64,000 nt of DNA from an uncultured Flavobacteriales bacterium (GCA_943788775.1 CALSRO010000002.1:186001-250000); one strand, 5' to 3'. Positions 48,445 through 58,001 are shown, numbered from the stretch's first letter. Numbers and translations are program-made. The notes: generated from the letters alone by a model not told the origin.

Positions 48445-48452
48445 TATTTTTG
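48445..48452 (+). promoter_or_regulatory. Candidate -7 box (TATTTTTG) for the radical SAM gene
   Basis: TATTTTTG matches TAnnTTTG and ends 7 nt before the ATG at 48460. If used, translation would be nearly leaderless or begin at the later ATG at 48475. No -33 TTG was seen. Confidence 0.35.
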
Positions 48453-48459
48453 ACCACGA

Positions 48460-49470
48460 ATGAGGGATAATCTGATGATGCTTTCGAAACTCAGTCCAAG
48501 TAAAATTTGGAATGCCATAAATGTGCTCGGTAGCTATTGGATTAGTCGATTTACAGGCTCTCCAAGTCATTTTGGGCTTCCCCTTTCATTGAGCATCGAG
48601 CCAACTACAGCGTGCAATCTGCGCTGTCCCGAATGTCCCTCTGGACTTCGGTCTTTTACGCGACCAACGGGTAAAATGGATTTAGAACTGCTCAACAAGA
48701 TTCTAAATGAGGTGAAAAGTCATTGCACCTACATCAATTTCTACTTTCAAGGAGAACCATACATCCATCCACAATTTTTGGATATGGTCAGGCTGTGCAG
48801 AAAGTATAAGATTTACTCAGCTACTAGCACCAACGCACATTTTCTCAATACGGATAAGGCGAAAGAAACGGTTCAATCTGGCCTAGATCGATTGATAATT
48901 TCAATTGATGGCACAGATCAAAGCACGTATGAAAGCTACAGGAAAGAGGGTGATTTATCTAAGGTGATAAAAGGGGCGAAAAACATTCTTCATTGGAAAA
49001 AAGAATTAAAGTCAATGACACCACATGTCATTTTTCAATTCTTGGTGGTTAAACCCAATGAGCATCAAATTGAAGAAGTCAAAAAATTGGGGGCAGAATT
49101 AGGTGTCGATGAGATCCGATTTAAAACAGCTCAGATCTATGACTTTGAAAATGGGAATGAGCTCATTCCTACACGCGATGAATATTCTCGATATAAGAAA
49201 ACAGCCAGTGGGAAGTGGGTCATTAAGAATTCACTGGACAACCATTGTTGGCGGATGTGGTCTGGAGCCGTGATCACATGGGACGGAAGGGTTGTACCTT
49301 GCTGTTTTGATAAAGATGCTGCACATAGCATGGGCAATCTTCAAAAACAATCGTTTAAAGAAATCTGGAATAACCAGCACTACAAACAGTTTAGAGCGAG
49401 CATTCTCAGATCGAGAAGTGAGATTGAAATGTGTAAGAATTGTAGTGAAGGAACACAGGTGTTTGGGTAA
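48460..49470 (+). CDS. Radical SAM protein with SPASM-type C-terminal domain
   Basis: The 336-residue protein has the [4Fe-4S] motif CNLRCPECP (CxxxCxxC, Cys52, 56, 59), the FYFQGEPYIHP and LIISIDGTDQSTYESYR motifs, and a C-terminal cysteine-rich SPASM-like region (VVPCCFD ... CKNC). Such proteins modify peptides, proteins or sugars by radical chemistry. No precursor peptide or obvious partner is next to it, so substrate is unknown; the RND operon is divergent on its left. Alternative starts are at 48475 and 48478. Confidence 0.85.
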   Translation: MRDNLMMLSKLSPSKIWNAINVLGSYWISRFTGSPSHFGLPLSLSIEPTTACNLRCPECPSGLRSFTRPTGKMDLELLNKILNEVKSHCTYINFYFQGEPYIHPQFLDMVRLCRKYKIYSATSTNAHFLNTDKAKETVQSGLDRLIISIDGTDQSTYESYRKEGDLSKVIKGAKNILHWKKELKSMTPHVIFQFLVVKPNEHQIEEVKKLGAELGVDEIRFKTAQIYDFENGNELIPTRDEYSRYKKTASGKWVIKNSLDNHCWRMWSGAVITWDGRVVPCCFDKDAAHSMGNLQKQSFKEIWNNQHYKQFRASILRSRSEIEMCKNCSEGTQVFG

Positions 49471-49477
49471 ATCCGAA

Positions 49478-50058
49478 TTACACCTTCATTATATCGGCTT
49501 CCTTCAAGGTCATTAAGTCATCTACTTTCTTGACAAAAGAATCAGTAAGCTTCTGAACTTGATCTTCGGCATCCTTTGCGAGGTCATCAGAGATGGTCTC
49601 TTCTTTTAAAGCTTTGATTTCATCATTTGCTTCTTTTCTAGAATTTCGAATAGATACCTTGGCATCCTCACCTTCAGCCCGTGCCTGCTTCACTAAAGCG
49701 CCTTCTTCTTTCCTCAGTAATGAGCAGGAATATTGATCATGATCAAGCTCCCCATTATTCTGTGGGTTCAGCCCAATGATTCGCCACCATTATCGCTCTC
49801 TCGATCGGCTCCAGCATTGCCTTTTCCCATGGCTGAATCGACAGGGTGCGTCCGTCGGGTGTGTTGATGTTCGAAACTCTGCGACAACGGTGTCACTGGT
49901 GACCCGTAATAATCCACATAGATTCCGTATCCAAGCATAGCTGGCACTGCGCTCGTACCTGCTCGAATGCTGACCCAGGTCCCTTTTTCAGATGCTCAAT
50001 CGCTGCCGCCATGCTTTCCTTCCTTGGCCATGTCCAATACCATCTCAATCTCTTCCAT
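49478..50058 (-). pseudogene. frr: Ribosome recycling factor, interrupted by many frameshifts
   Basis: RRF splits post-termination ribosomes and is normally essential. Read across frames, the whole 185-residue protein can be recognised: MEEIEMVLDMAKEG, HLKK, then RAG, VDYYGSP, TPLSQ, NINTPDGRTLSIQPWEKAM, EPIERAIMVAN, LNPQNNGEL, MINIP, TEERRR. Only the C-terminal 71 residues (49693-49478, ending VDDLMTLKEADIMKV) are in one frame. I count about seven frame changes, each explained by one added or missing base, while the residues between them remain well conserved. The left 200 bp are AT-rich like the rest of the window; the remainder is GC-rich. This favours a sequence error over decay. Confidence 0.75.
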
Positions 50059-50108
50059 ATCCTTTTGCTCTTAATGTACGCCCGAAAATAATCACATGAA
50101 CTCGTTAT

Positions 50109-50843
<735 letters not shown>

Positions 50844-50848
50844 AAGCG

Positions 50849-50856
50849 CAAACCTA
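50849..50856 (-). promoter_or_regulatory. Candidate -7 box (TAGGTTTG) for pyrH
   Basis: On the minus strand TAGGTTTG ends 5 nt before the ATG at 50843. A TTTG that overlaps the T-run of the tsf terminator lies 22 nt further upstream, slightly too far for a consensus -33. This would be a near-leaderless start. Confidence 0.35.
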
Positions 50857-50878
50857 GTTTATTGATCAAAATTTTGGG

Positions 50879-50909
50879 CAAAAAAAGAGCGATGATTAAT
50901 CATCGCTCT
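50879..50909 (-). terminator. Terminator of the rplM-rpsI-rpsB-tsf operon
   Basis: A 24-bp perfect palindrome (50886-50909; arms AGAGCGATGATT/AATCATCGCTCT) is followed on the minus strand by a seven-T run. It sits between tsf and pyrH, so it separates their transcripts. Confidence 0.85.
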
Positions 50910-50960
50910 ATTCAAAAAATTGTTTTGTTAGCTACCTCAAGGAGTGGCGCTTGAAAGCAG

Positions 50961-51764
50961 TCACTGTAAGGTTCGAGTCAATCTCCTTTCAAGTATTGAC
51001 CAACCGCTCTTCTTGTTCTCTTTAATGAAAGCTTGATTCAATAAAGTTGATTCCTTGAAGAATTTGTTCAGTTTACCTGTGGCAATCTTTTCCAACATCT
51101 CCTCTGGCTTTCCTTCTTGACGAGCAAGGTCCTTTCCAATTTCAATCTCCTTATCGATTACTTCTTGAGACACACCTGATTGATCGATGGCTACAGGCGC
51201 CATTGCCGCAATCTGCATGGCAACATCACGTCCGACTTCACCTTGACCAGCAACATTTAATCCTACTAGCGCTGCAACTTGATTTCCTGGGTGATTATAT
51301 GCAACAACGGTATCAGCTTCAATAATGTCTAAGTTGGTTACATCGATTTTCTCACCGATTTTACCAACCATTTCTAACACCTTATCACCGATAGTTAATC
51401 CATTTCCATCAAATGATTGAGCTTTCAATTCATCGATTGTTTTCACACCTGAGGTCAAAGCGATATTTGCGATTTTGTTCGCTACATCGTTAAAGTCAGC
51501 ATTCTTAGCTACGAAATCGGTCTCACAAGTAAGGCTTGTAATTACACCTTTCTTACCTGAATCATCCGCTACTGAAATAATCAAGCCTTCATTGGCTTCT
51601 CTATCACCTCTCTTCGCTGCAACTTTCTGTCCTTTCTTTCTTAGGATTTCAATTGCCTTGTCGAAATCACCTTCGGCCTCAACCAAAGCGTTTTTACAAT
51701 CCATCATTCCACTGCCAGTCATTTGACGCAGTCTATTTACTTCTGATGCTGTAATTTTTGCCAT
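50961..51764 (-). CDS. tsf: Translation elongation factor Ts
   Basis: EF-Ts exchanges GDP for GTP on EF-Tu. The start ITASEVNRLRQMTGSGMMDCKNAL and LTCETDFVAKNADF are typical. The open frame ends with an unnatural tail (GWSILERRLTRTLQ). Removing two single G at about 50995 and 50976 restores VGQYLKEIDSNLTVTAFKRHSLR and a stop at 50934-50932, giving about 276 residues. These two slips belong to the same cluster of indels that breaks pyrH and frr. The gene follows rpsB by 32 nt. Confidence 0.93.
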   Translation of the reverse strand: MAKITASEVNRLRQMTGSGMMDCKNALVEAEGDFDKAIEILRKKGQKVAAKRGDREANEGLIISVADDSGKKGVITSLTCETDFVAKNADFNDVANKIANIALTSGVKTIDELKAQSFDGNGLTIGDKVLEMVGKIGEKIDVTNLDIIEADTVVAYNHPGNQVAALVGLNVAGQGEVGRDVAMQIAAMAPVAIDQSGVSQEVIDKEIEIGKDLARQEGKPEEMLEKIATGKLNKFFKESTLLNQAFIKENKKSGWSILERRLTRTLQ

Positions 51765-51796
51765 TCTTCTGTGTATTGAAAATTAATATCTATTGA

Positions 51797-52573
51797 TTAC
51801 TCAGCTGAAGCTTCTTCCACTGTCTCTTCAGTCGCAGGGGCTTCCGCCTTATCCTCGGCTTCTTTACTGGCCTTGTCTTTATCCATCTTACGCTCTGACA
51901 AACCTTCTTTGATTGCGTTTGTCATGACACGTAATATCTTATCGATAGCAGCAGACGCATCATCATTCCCTGGGATTGGGAAGTCAACCGCACGTGGGTC
52001 AGCATTCGTATCAACGATGGCGAAAGTTGGGATATTCAACTTACGAGCCTCACGAACAGCGATGTGTTCCTTATTGATATCTATGATGAAAAGTGCCGCA
52101 GGCAAACGGGTCAAATCTGAGATACTACCCAAATCCTTCTCTAATTTTTCTCTTTGACGATCAACTTGTAAACGCTCACGCTTTGACATGGTCATGAAAC
52201 GTCCGTCTTGCTTCATCTTATCGATGTCGCTCATTTTTCTAATCGCCTTGCGAATAGTTACGAAGTTGGTCAACATTCCACCTGGCCATCTTTCAGTCAC
52301 ATAAGGCATATTCACCTCTTGCATTTGACTTTCAACGATACCCTTGGCTTGTTTCTTAGTTGCCACCACGAGAATTTTCTTCCCTGATTTCGCGATTTGT
52401 TTCATGGCTGCAGCAGCCTCATCACATTTCGCAACGGTTTTGTGTAAGTCGATTACGTGAATACCGTTTCGCTCCATAAAAATGTATGGGGCCATGTTTG
52501 GGTTCCACTTTCTCTTTAAGTGACCGAAGTGCACTCCTGCTTCAAGCAGTTCTTTGTAGTTTGTTGTTGCCAT
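51797..52573 (-). CDS. rpsB: 30S ribosomal protein S2
   Basis: S2 binds the small-subunit head/body junction. The 258-residue protein starts ATTNYKELLEAGVHFGHLKRKWNP. It has the S2 features ERNGIHVIDLHKT, VTERWPGGMLTNF and the C-terminal IPTFAIVDTNADPRAVDFPIPGND. The acidic tail rich in Lys/Glu/Ala (DKASKEAEDKAEAPATEE) is common in Bacteroidota. It lies 89 nt downstream of rpsI, with a strong hairpin in that gap. Confidence 0.97.
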   Translation of the reverse strand: MATTNYKELLEAGVHFGHLKRKWNPNMAPYIFMERNGIHVIDLHKTVAKCDEAAAAMKQIAKSGKKILVVATKKQAKGIVESQMQEVNMPYVTERWPGGMLTNFVTIRKAIRKMSDIDKMKQDGRFMTMSKRERLQVDRQREKLEKDLGSISDLTRLPAALFIIDINKEHIAVREARKLNIPTFAIVDTNADPRAVDFPIPGNDDASAAIDKILRVMTNAIKEGLSERKMDKDKASKEAEDKAEAPATEETVEEASAE

Positions 52574-52597
52574 TGTTTACCTTCTTTGTGTTAAAGC

Positions 52598-52633
52598 AAT
52601 CAGCGGGTAGCTCCTCTGGAAGTCCCGCTGATT
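52598..52633 (-). promoter_or_regulatory. Structured leader hairpin upstream of rpsB
   Basis: On the minus strand AATCAGCGGG pairs with CCCGCTGATT (10 bp) around a 16-nt loop that can itself form a short TTCC/GGA-type helix. It is not followed by a T-run and ends about 24 nt before the rpsB ATG. It could be a processing or S2-dependent regulatory structure in the rpsI-rpsB gap. Confidence 0.5.
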
Positions 52634-52662
52634 TAGATTCTAAACTGTTATATAAAATTGAA

Positions 52663-53049
52663 TTATCGTTTGCTGAACTGGAAGCGCTTACGTGCCTTCT
52701 TCTGTCCTGGCTTCTTACGTTCCACCATTCTTGGGTCACGAGTTACTAAGCCTTCAGCTCTTAATGCTGGTTTGTATTCTTCATTGATCTTAACCAATGC
52801 TCTAGCAATACCTAAACGGATCGCCTCAGCTTGACCGTTGATCCCACCGCCTGCAACGTTTACATTCACATCGTATGATCCAGCAGTCTCTGTAGCTACA
52901 AATGGCTGGTTCAATTTGTGTTGCAAAATTGCAATTGGGAAATATTCGCTCGCCTCACGGTTGTTTACAGTGATCTTACCTTTTCCTTTAGAAAGGTAAA
53001 CTCTAGCGATGCTGGCTTTTCTTCGGCCTAATGCGTTTATAACGTCCAT
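52663..53049 (-). CDS. rpsI: 30S ribosomal protein S9
   Basis: The 128-residue protein starts [22 protein letters not shown]. It has [21 protein letters not shown] and the basic tail [29 protein letters not shown], whose last residues reach the P-site tRNA in other bacteria. It starts 1 nt after rplM and is in the conserved order rplM-rpsI-rpsB-tsf. Confidence 0.98.
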   Translation of the reverse strand: MDVINALGRRKASIARVYLSKGKGKITVNNREASEYFPIAILQHKLNQPFVATETAGSYDVNVNVAGGGINGQAEAIRLGIARALVKINEEYKPALRAEGLVTRDPRMVERKKPGQKKARKRFQFSKR

Positions 53050-53050
53050 C

Positions 53051-53506
53051 TTACTTTACGGTATTGATATCAAGAACTGTTGGTTGCTGTGCAGAATGTG
53101 GATGCTCGCCACCAACGTATACATATAGATTTCTGAATAATTGGTTACCCAACTTGTTTTTAGGAAGCATGCCTTTGATAGACTTTTCCAAAACCTTGTG
53201 TGGCTGGCGCTTCATCATTTCTTCCGCATTTCGAACACGCTGACCCCCTGGGTAACCAGTGTGCCAGATGTATTCTTTCTCCTGCATTTTACTTCCAGAC
53301 ATTTCAATCTGCTCGCAGTTGATGATGATGACATTGTCACCACAATCTGCATGAGGAGTAAAATTCGGCTTGTGCTTTCCGCGCAACACATAAGCTACTA
53401 CAGAAGAAAAACGACCTAAATTTTGGCCCTTCGCATCTATGACAACCCACTGCTTGTCTGCGGTTTCTGCATTAGCAGAAATAGTTTTATAACTTAAATG
53501 ACTCAC
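53051..53506 (-). CDS. rplM: 50S ribosomal protein L13
   Basis: The 151-residue protein begins with GTG at 53506 ([28 protein letters not shown]). The features [24 protein letters not shown] and HTGYPGGQR are diagnostic, and the C-terminal [17 protein letters not shown] is typical of Bacteroidota. It is the first gene of the operon, with a consensus promoter and hairpin directly upstream. A GTG start for such an abundant protein may limit or regulate its synthesis. Confidence 0.98.
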   Translation of the reverse strand: MSHLSYKTISANAETADKQWVVIDAKGQNLGRFSSVVAYVLRGKHKPNFTPHADCGDNVIIINCEQIEMSGSKMQEKEYIWHTGYPGGQRVRNAEEMMKRQPHKVLEKSIKGMLPKNKLGNQLFRNLYVYVGGEHPHSAQQPTVLDINTVK

Positions 53507-53522
53507 TGTTCCAATTGTTTAT

Positions 53523-53538
53523 GCCCCCAAAAAGGGGC
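53523..53538 (-). promoter_or_regulatory. Hairpin at the predicted 5' end of the rplM transcript
   Basis: GCCCC and GGGGC (loop of A/T, C on one arm unpaired) form a short GC-rich hairpin in the leader. Transcription from the adjacent promoter should begin at or next to it, 17 nt before the rplM GTG. It may be part of an L13-responsive leader; I did not find any other element. Confidence 0.4.
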
Positions 53539-53540
53539 TG

Positions 53541-53570
53541 CGAAGATAAAACTATTTTAAACTGAAACAA
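53541..53570 (-). promoter_or_regulatory. Promoter of the rplM-rpsI-rpsB-tsf operon
   Basis: On the minus strand TTG (53570-53568), a 19-nt spacer and TATCTTCG (53548-53541) match the Bacteroidota -33/-7 pattern. No other gene is in the 257-bp gap to 53764, which otherwise shows no clear feature. Confidence 0.65.
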
Positions 53571-53763
53571 GTGTTCGTAAAAGAAGATTTCAAACAGGAT
53601 AGTTCTTTCATTCTTTTTTATCGACTCCAACGCTAATCCGAGCCGAAAACACCAAGGATATCAAGCGATACAACAAACCAAAAAAATCCATCGCATCAAT
53701 CAAACGACTAAAGATTCTTGATTGTTCGTCAACCTAGGTTTAAAGGCGAACACTCTTCCAGAC

Positions 53764-54405
53764 TTAGTTTAGCATAAACTTGGCGTTAATGCCCAAGAAG
53801 TTCTGCCGCAGCTGCCACTTTAAACTGGCTTCCTTTTCTGCAACGATTGATACAGATTCAAAAAACTTGATATTACTGAATGACAAACCTACCTCGGCAT
53901 GATATAAAAGCCATTGTTTATCCTGCAAATAAGAATCAAAATGACCTCGTTTTATATTCTTGATTATCGTGCTCGGTTGATGCCAGAGTGAATTTACACC
54001 TCCCAGAAAAACGACTGAAATGTCTCTATGGTGATAAAACTTCTTACCCACTAAAATTGGGGTGATTAGAGTATGTTCGAACTCTACAACCACAGTTGGT
54101 ATCTCGTAAACACCTGGCACAAAAAAACCAGGCCCAGGCCAGATATCAAATTTGTGCCGATAAAATCTATACCCTATACCCGTTTCGAAAAAAAAGCCAA
54201 TCCTTTTAGGCGAAACTCTAATTATTGGAACTAAGTCAAACGATGGTGATTTATACGATTCATCGATAGCAGTTAGGTACCCTCCTGCGCTAAATCCGAA
54301 GGCAACAGGTTTCTTCGTGCCAATTATTGTTTGAGATCCTGAGTCTTGCCCCTTAATTAGAAATGGAAATAGCCCGAAAACGAATACTATTATACATCGA
54401 GTCAT
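53764..54405 (-). CDS. Hypothetical outer membrane protein
   Basis: I do not recognise a named family. The 213-residue protein has a signal peptide (CIIVFVFGLFPFLIKGQD) and alternating strands with glycines and aromatics (FGFSAGGYLTAIDE, FFFETGIGYRFYRHKFD, ITPILVGKKFYHH, LYHAEVGLSFSNIKFFE), as in small outer-membrane barrels. It ends in N and has no T9SS tag. It stands alone between kbl and the ribosomal operon; promoter not seen. Confidence 0.55.
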   Translation of the reverse strand: MTRCIIVFVFGLFPFLIKGQDSGSQTIIGTKKPVAFGFSAGGYLTAIDESYKSPSFDLVPIIRVSPKRIGFFFETGIGYRFYRHKFDIWPGPGFFVPGVYEIPTVVVEFEHTLITPILVGKKFYHHRDISVVFLGGVNSLWHQPSTIIKNIKRGHFDSYLQDKQWLLYHAEVGLSFSNIKFFESVSIVAEKEASLKWQLRQNFLGINAKFMLN

Positions 54406-54485
54406 AAAGTCCTATTGAGCGTGTATTAATTATCGGGAATACTACAAAAATCACACATCATGCACTAATCTACAGCTTCAAACGC

Positions 54486-55673
54486 TTAAATCACCCCTAA
54501 CTCTTTTCCAACCTTGGTAAATGCAGCCACAGCCATATCTAAATGCTCTTTTTCATGAGCGGCACTTAGTTGCACTCTAATCCGAGCTTGATCCTTTGGC
54601 ACCACTGGATAAAAGAAACCGATCACGTAGATTCCCTCCTCGAGCAACATGTCGGCAAACTTCTGTGACAATGATGCATTATAGAGCATGATGGGCACAA
54701 TCGCTGAGTCGCCATCCTTAATATCAAAGCCAGCCGCCTTGATGCGCTCTTTGAAATAATTGACGTTGTCCTCTAGTTTATCCCTTAATGAGGTGCTCTC
54801 GTTTAGAATATCGAACACAGCTAAGGAAGCACCCACTATATTTGGAGCCAACGAGTTACTGAATAAATAGGGTCGAGATCGTTGTCTTAGAATTTCGATG
54901 ATTTCTTTGCGGCCTGCAGTAAATCCACCCATGGCGCCACCAAGGGCTTTCCCAAGTGTGCCTGTAATGATGTCCACACGTCCGAGAACATTCTTCAACT
55001 CTACCGTGCCTTTTCCAGTTTTACCAATAAAGCCTGTGGCATGGCATTCATCGACCATGACCAACGCATCATATTTATCCGCTAAGTCACAAATCTTATC
55101 CAATTGCGCCACATACCCATCCATACTGAATACTCCATCCGTTACAATGATCTTGAAACGTGCACCGCTGGCTGCTTTGAGTTGCTCTTCCAAATCGGCC
55201 ATGTCATTATTGGCATAACGGAAACGCTGTGCCTTGCACAATCTAACCCCGTCAATAATACTGGCATGATTAAGCGAGTCTGATATAATCGCGTCTTCGG
55301 GACCCAACAATGGTTCAAACACGCCACCGTTGGCATCAAAAGCGGCAGCATAAAGAATAGTGTCTTCCGTATGCAGAAACTCGGCAATTTTAGCCTCGAG
55401 TTGTTTGTGTATGTCCTGGGTGCCACAGATAAAACGGACAGAGGACATTCCGAATCCATGAGAATCAAGTGCATCCTTTGCTGCCTGAACTACCTTGGGG
55501 TGCGATGAAAGGCCCAAATAGTTATTCGCACAAAAGTTCACTACTTCTTGACCGGTGCTAATTTTTATCACTGCATCTTGAACCGAAGTAATGACTCTTT
55601 CCTTTTTGAATAAACCTGCTTCTTCAATGGATAGCAGTTCTGACTGTAAATGCTCTTTTAATTTGCCGTACAT
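54486..55673 (-). CDS. kbl: Glycine C-acetyltransferase (2-amino-3-ketobutyrate CoA ligase)
   Basis: Kbl cleaves 2-amino-3-ketobutyrate with CoA to glycine and acetyl-CoA in threonine breakdown. It is an alpha-oxoamine synthase: [54 protein letters not shown], and the PLP lysine in GTLGKALGG (Lys242). Length 395 fits Kbl. The partner threonine dehydrogenase (tdh) is not adjacent, so it may be elsewhere or the gene could serve a related acyl-CoA reaction. Confidence 0.92.
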   Translation of the reverse strand: MYGKLKEHLQSELLSIEEAGLFKKERVITSVQDAVIKISTGQEVVNFCANNYLGLSSHPKVVQAAKDALDSHGFGMSSVRFICGTQDIHKQLEAKIAEFLHTEDTILYAAAFDANGGVFEPLLGPEDAIISDSLNHASIIDGVRLCKAQRFRYANNDMADLEEQLKAASGARFKIIVTDGVFSMDGYVAQLDKICDLADKYDALVMVDECHATGFIGKTGKGTVELKNVLGRVDIITGTLGKALGGAMGGFTAGRKEIIEILRQRSRPYLFSNSLAPNIVGASLAVFDILNESTSLRDKLEDNVNYFKERIKAAGFDIKDGDSAIVPIMLYNASLSQKFADMLLEEGIYVIGFFYPVVPKDQARIRVQLSAAHEKEHLDMAVAAFTKVGKELGVI

Positions 55674-55718
55674 AGTTGGAATGTTTGGTTACGAAATACT
55701 CGAATTTTATTGAATAAT

Positions 55719-55759
55719 AAAAAAGCCTCGATGCTGATTGTTCAGTATCGAGGCTTTTA
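55719..55759 (-). terminator. Terminator downstream of gdhA
   Basis: AAAAGCCTCGATGCTGA pairs with TCAGTATCGAGGCTTTT (17 bp with one mismatch or G-T pair) around a TTGT loop; the minus strand then has a T-run. It separates gdhA from kbl. Confidence 0.85.
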
Positions 55760-55775
55760 TTTTAGAAATCTTTAA

Positions 55776-57125
55776 TTAAACGTGGCCTTGAGCAATCATT
55801 GCATCGGCCACTTTAATAAAGCCAGCAATGTTCGCCCCTTTCACATAGTCCACATAATCACCTTCGCGACCATATTTTTCGCAGGCTTCATGAATACTTA
55901 CCATGATACCATGAAGTTTTTGATCTACTTCTTCTCTAGTCCAGTTCATTCTCAAAGAGTTTTGAGACATTTCAAGACCTGAAGTTGCTACACCACCGGC
56001 ATTGGATGCTTTACCTGGAGCGAATAAGATTTTTGCTTCGTGGAACTTCGCAATCGCTTCTGGAGTAGAAGGCATGTTTGCTCCTTCAGAAACGCACATA
56101 CACCCATTGCTTAACAATTTAGCTGCATCATCCTCATTCAATTCATTTTGAGTGGCACAAGGAAGAGCTATATCACAACTAACAGCCCAAGGCTTCGCTC
56201 CTTCAACAAACTCGATATCTCCGAATTGCTTGGCAAGCTCACTTATTCGACCTCTTTTCACATTCTTCAATTCCATGATTGCATCCAAATGTTCAGAATG
56301 CAATCCGTCAGCACGATAAACGTATCCTGATGAATCTGACACAGTGACAACCTTAGCTCCTAGGTGAATTGCCTTTTGCAATGCAAATTGAGCAACGTTA
56401 CCTGATCCTGAAATCACCACGGTCTTACCCTTGAATGATTCATTCTTTGTGTTTAACATTTCCTGTGCGAAGTAAACGTTGCCGTATCCTGTTGCTTCTG
56501 GACGAATCAACGACCCACCGTATTCCATACCTTTTCCGGTAAGCACTCCAGTGAACTCATTTCTAATTCTCTTGTATTGACCAAACAAGTAACCTATTTC
56601 ACGACCACCTACTCCTATATCACCTGCAGGAACATCGGTGTTTGCGCCAATATGGCGACTTAATTCAGTCATAAAGCTTTGACAAAATGCCATTACTTCA
56701 TTATCTGATTTGCCCTTTGGATTAAAGTCTGAACCTCCTTTACCTCCACCCATAGGAAGAGTTGTCAGTGAGTTTTTGAAAACTTGCTCAAAAGCCAAAA
56801 ACTTTAAGATACTTAAGTTAACAGACGGGTGAAAACGCAATCCGCCTTTGTAAGGCCCAATCGCAGAATTCATTTCAATTCTGAAACCTCTGTTCACTTG
56901 ATAATAGCCTTGATCATCCACCCAAGGAACTCTGAACATTAAAACACGCTCAGGCTCTACAATTCGATTAAGAATTTCAGCACGCTTATATTTTGGATTC
57001 GCTTCGATGTAAGGAATAACTGCCTCGGCAACCTCTTCTACTGCTTGAAGGAATTCTGGCTCATGTCCGTTTCTAGCTTTAACGGACTCCATGAACGCAT
57101 CTATTTGACTCTGATATTGGCTCAT
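55776..57125 (-). CDS. gdhA: NADP-specific glutamate dehydrogenase
   Basis: GdhA makes glutamate from 2-oxoglutarate and ammonia with NADPH. The start at 57125 (SQYQSQIDAFMESVKARNGHEPEF) is supported by a promoter whose -7 box covers the alternative start at 57161. Motifs include PYKGGLRFHPSVN, LTTLPMGGGKGGSDF (active-site Lys), DVPAGDIGVGGREIGYLFGQY and the Rossmann GSGNVAQFALQKA. At 449 residues it is the hexameric NADP type. It connects to the TCA cycle via 2-oxoglutarate; sucAB lies about 13 kb away. Confidence 0.96.
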   Translation of the reverse strand: MSQYQSQIDAFMESVKARNGHEPEFLQAVEEVAEAVIPYIEANPKYKRAEILNRIVEPERVLMFRVPWVDDQGYYQVNRGFRIEMNSAIGPYKGGLRFHPSVNLSILKFLAFEQVFKNSLTTLPMGGGKGGSDFNPKGKSDNEVMAFCQSFMTELSRHIGANTDVPAGDIGVGGREIGYLFGQYKRIRNEFTGVLTGKGMEYGGSLIRPEATGYGNVYFAQEMLNTKNESFKGKTVVISGSGNVAQFALQKAIHLGAKVVTVSDSSGYVYRADGLHSEHLDAIMELKNVKRGRISELAKQFGDIEFVEGAKPWAVSCDIALPCATQNELNEDDAAKLLSNGCMCVSEGANMPSTPEAIAKFHEAKILFAPGKASNAGGVATSGLEMSQNSLRMNWTREEVDQKLHGIMVSIHEACEKYGREGDYVDYVKGANIAGFIKVADAMIAQGHV

Positions 57126-57158
57126 TATGATGTTGTTACACTGATTAAAAAAGTTGGG

Positions 57159-57186
57159 CAAAAGTAGAATAAAAACAATCCTACAA
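57159..57186 (-). promoter_or_regulatory. Promoter of gdhA
   Basis: On the minus strand TTG (57186-57184), a 17-nt spacer and TACTTTTG (57166-57159) match the Bacteroidota consensus. The start would be near 57153, giving a ~28-nt leader before the ATG at 57125. Confidence 0.65.
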
Positions 57187-57191
57187 GTTGG

Positions 57192-58001
57192 TTATCGATC
57201 TGCTGAATTGGTCGGATATTTCGCCTCAAAAGCTTCGACTTCTTGCTTCCAAATACGCTCCACTATTGACACATCATCTTTGAAGTAAAACTTACCTCCC
57301 CAGCGATGTGTGACATATTTATATACTATGGTGTCAATACCATCTCTGACAATAACCCTCCGCACCGTGTGATCTGGAAATGTGAATGTTTCGTCACTTC
57401 TGCCCTGAGGATATTTTGAATAGTCTTCCTTGACGCGCTCAACCGGTTCGGGCTTTGCTTCTGGCTTTGGTGCTGATACGGGTTTTGGTGTCTTAACAAC
57501 AACCGCAGGTTCGGGATCTATCTGTGGTTTTGGTGTGCGTTCTAGCTCTTGTGTCGCTGGTTTTGCTTCAACCTCTTCTTTGGATAGTGGTTCTGGTGTG
57601 CTGATCACCATATCTTCATTGCGCGATTCCATTAACTCTTGCGATTCCGCAGAATTCTCAATCACTTTGACATGCTTCGTTTCAATCACATCGATCGAAT
57701 CTACTTCGCGGGCAACAATCTCAGCCATCAAAATGTCCAAATCATTGACTTTGGATGTTAACCATTGTGCATTTTCCGCGCTGTATTGGATGGCTTCATT
57801 GTAGAGCATTCTAGCCTTGGCGTAATCCTTTTCCACGAATGCCTTATCTGCAGTTTCACGGGTTTTTTCATAATTTTTCTCGGCTTCAATTTGCGCCAAA
57901 AACTCAGCTTTTTTCTGCTGATCTCTTTTATTTAAAGGCGGTTGAGCAAGAGCACTGGATCCAATGAACAAAAAACTGAGGATGATGAAGAAAAGTCTCA
58001 T
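57192..58001 (-). CDS. Exported hypothetical protein with Pro/Lys/Glu-rich linker
   Basis: Signal peptide LFFIILSFLFIGSSALAQ, then a helical region with a TPR-like pair (ETADKAFVEKDYAKARMLYNEAI, about 48-70). A linker rich in Pro, Lys and Glu (about 135-200) follows, then a C-terminal domain with ...FTFPDHTVRRVIVRDGIDTIVYKYVTHRWGGKFYFKDD. This end resembles an envelope-associated domain seen in Bacteroidota, but I cannot name it. Overlaps the Nudix gene by 1 nt, so it is the last gene of the NAGK-Nudix operon. Function unknown. Confidence 0.65.
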   Translation of the reverse strand: MRLFFIILSFLFIGSSALAQPPLNKRDQQKKAEFLAQIEAEKNYEKTRETADKAFVEKDYAKARMLYNEAIQYSAENAQWLTSKVNDLDILMAEIVAREVDSIDVIETKHVKVIENSAESQELMESRNEDMVISTPEPLSKEEVEAKPATQELERTPKPQIDPEPAVVVKTPKPVSAPKPEAKPEPVERVKEDYSKYPQGRSDETFTFPDHTVRRVIVRDGIDTIVYKYVTHRWGGKFYFKDDVSIVERIWKQEVEAFEAKYPTNSADR

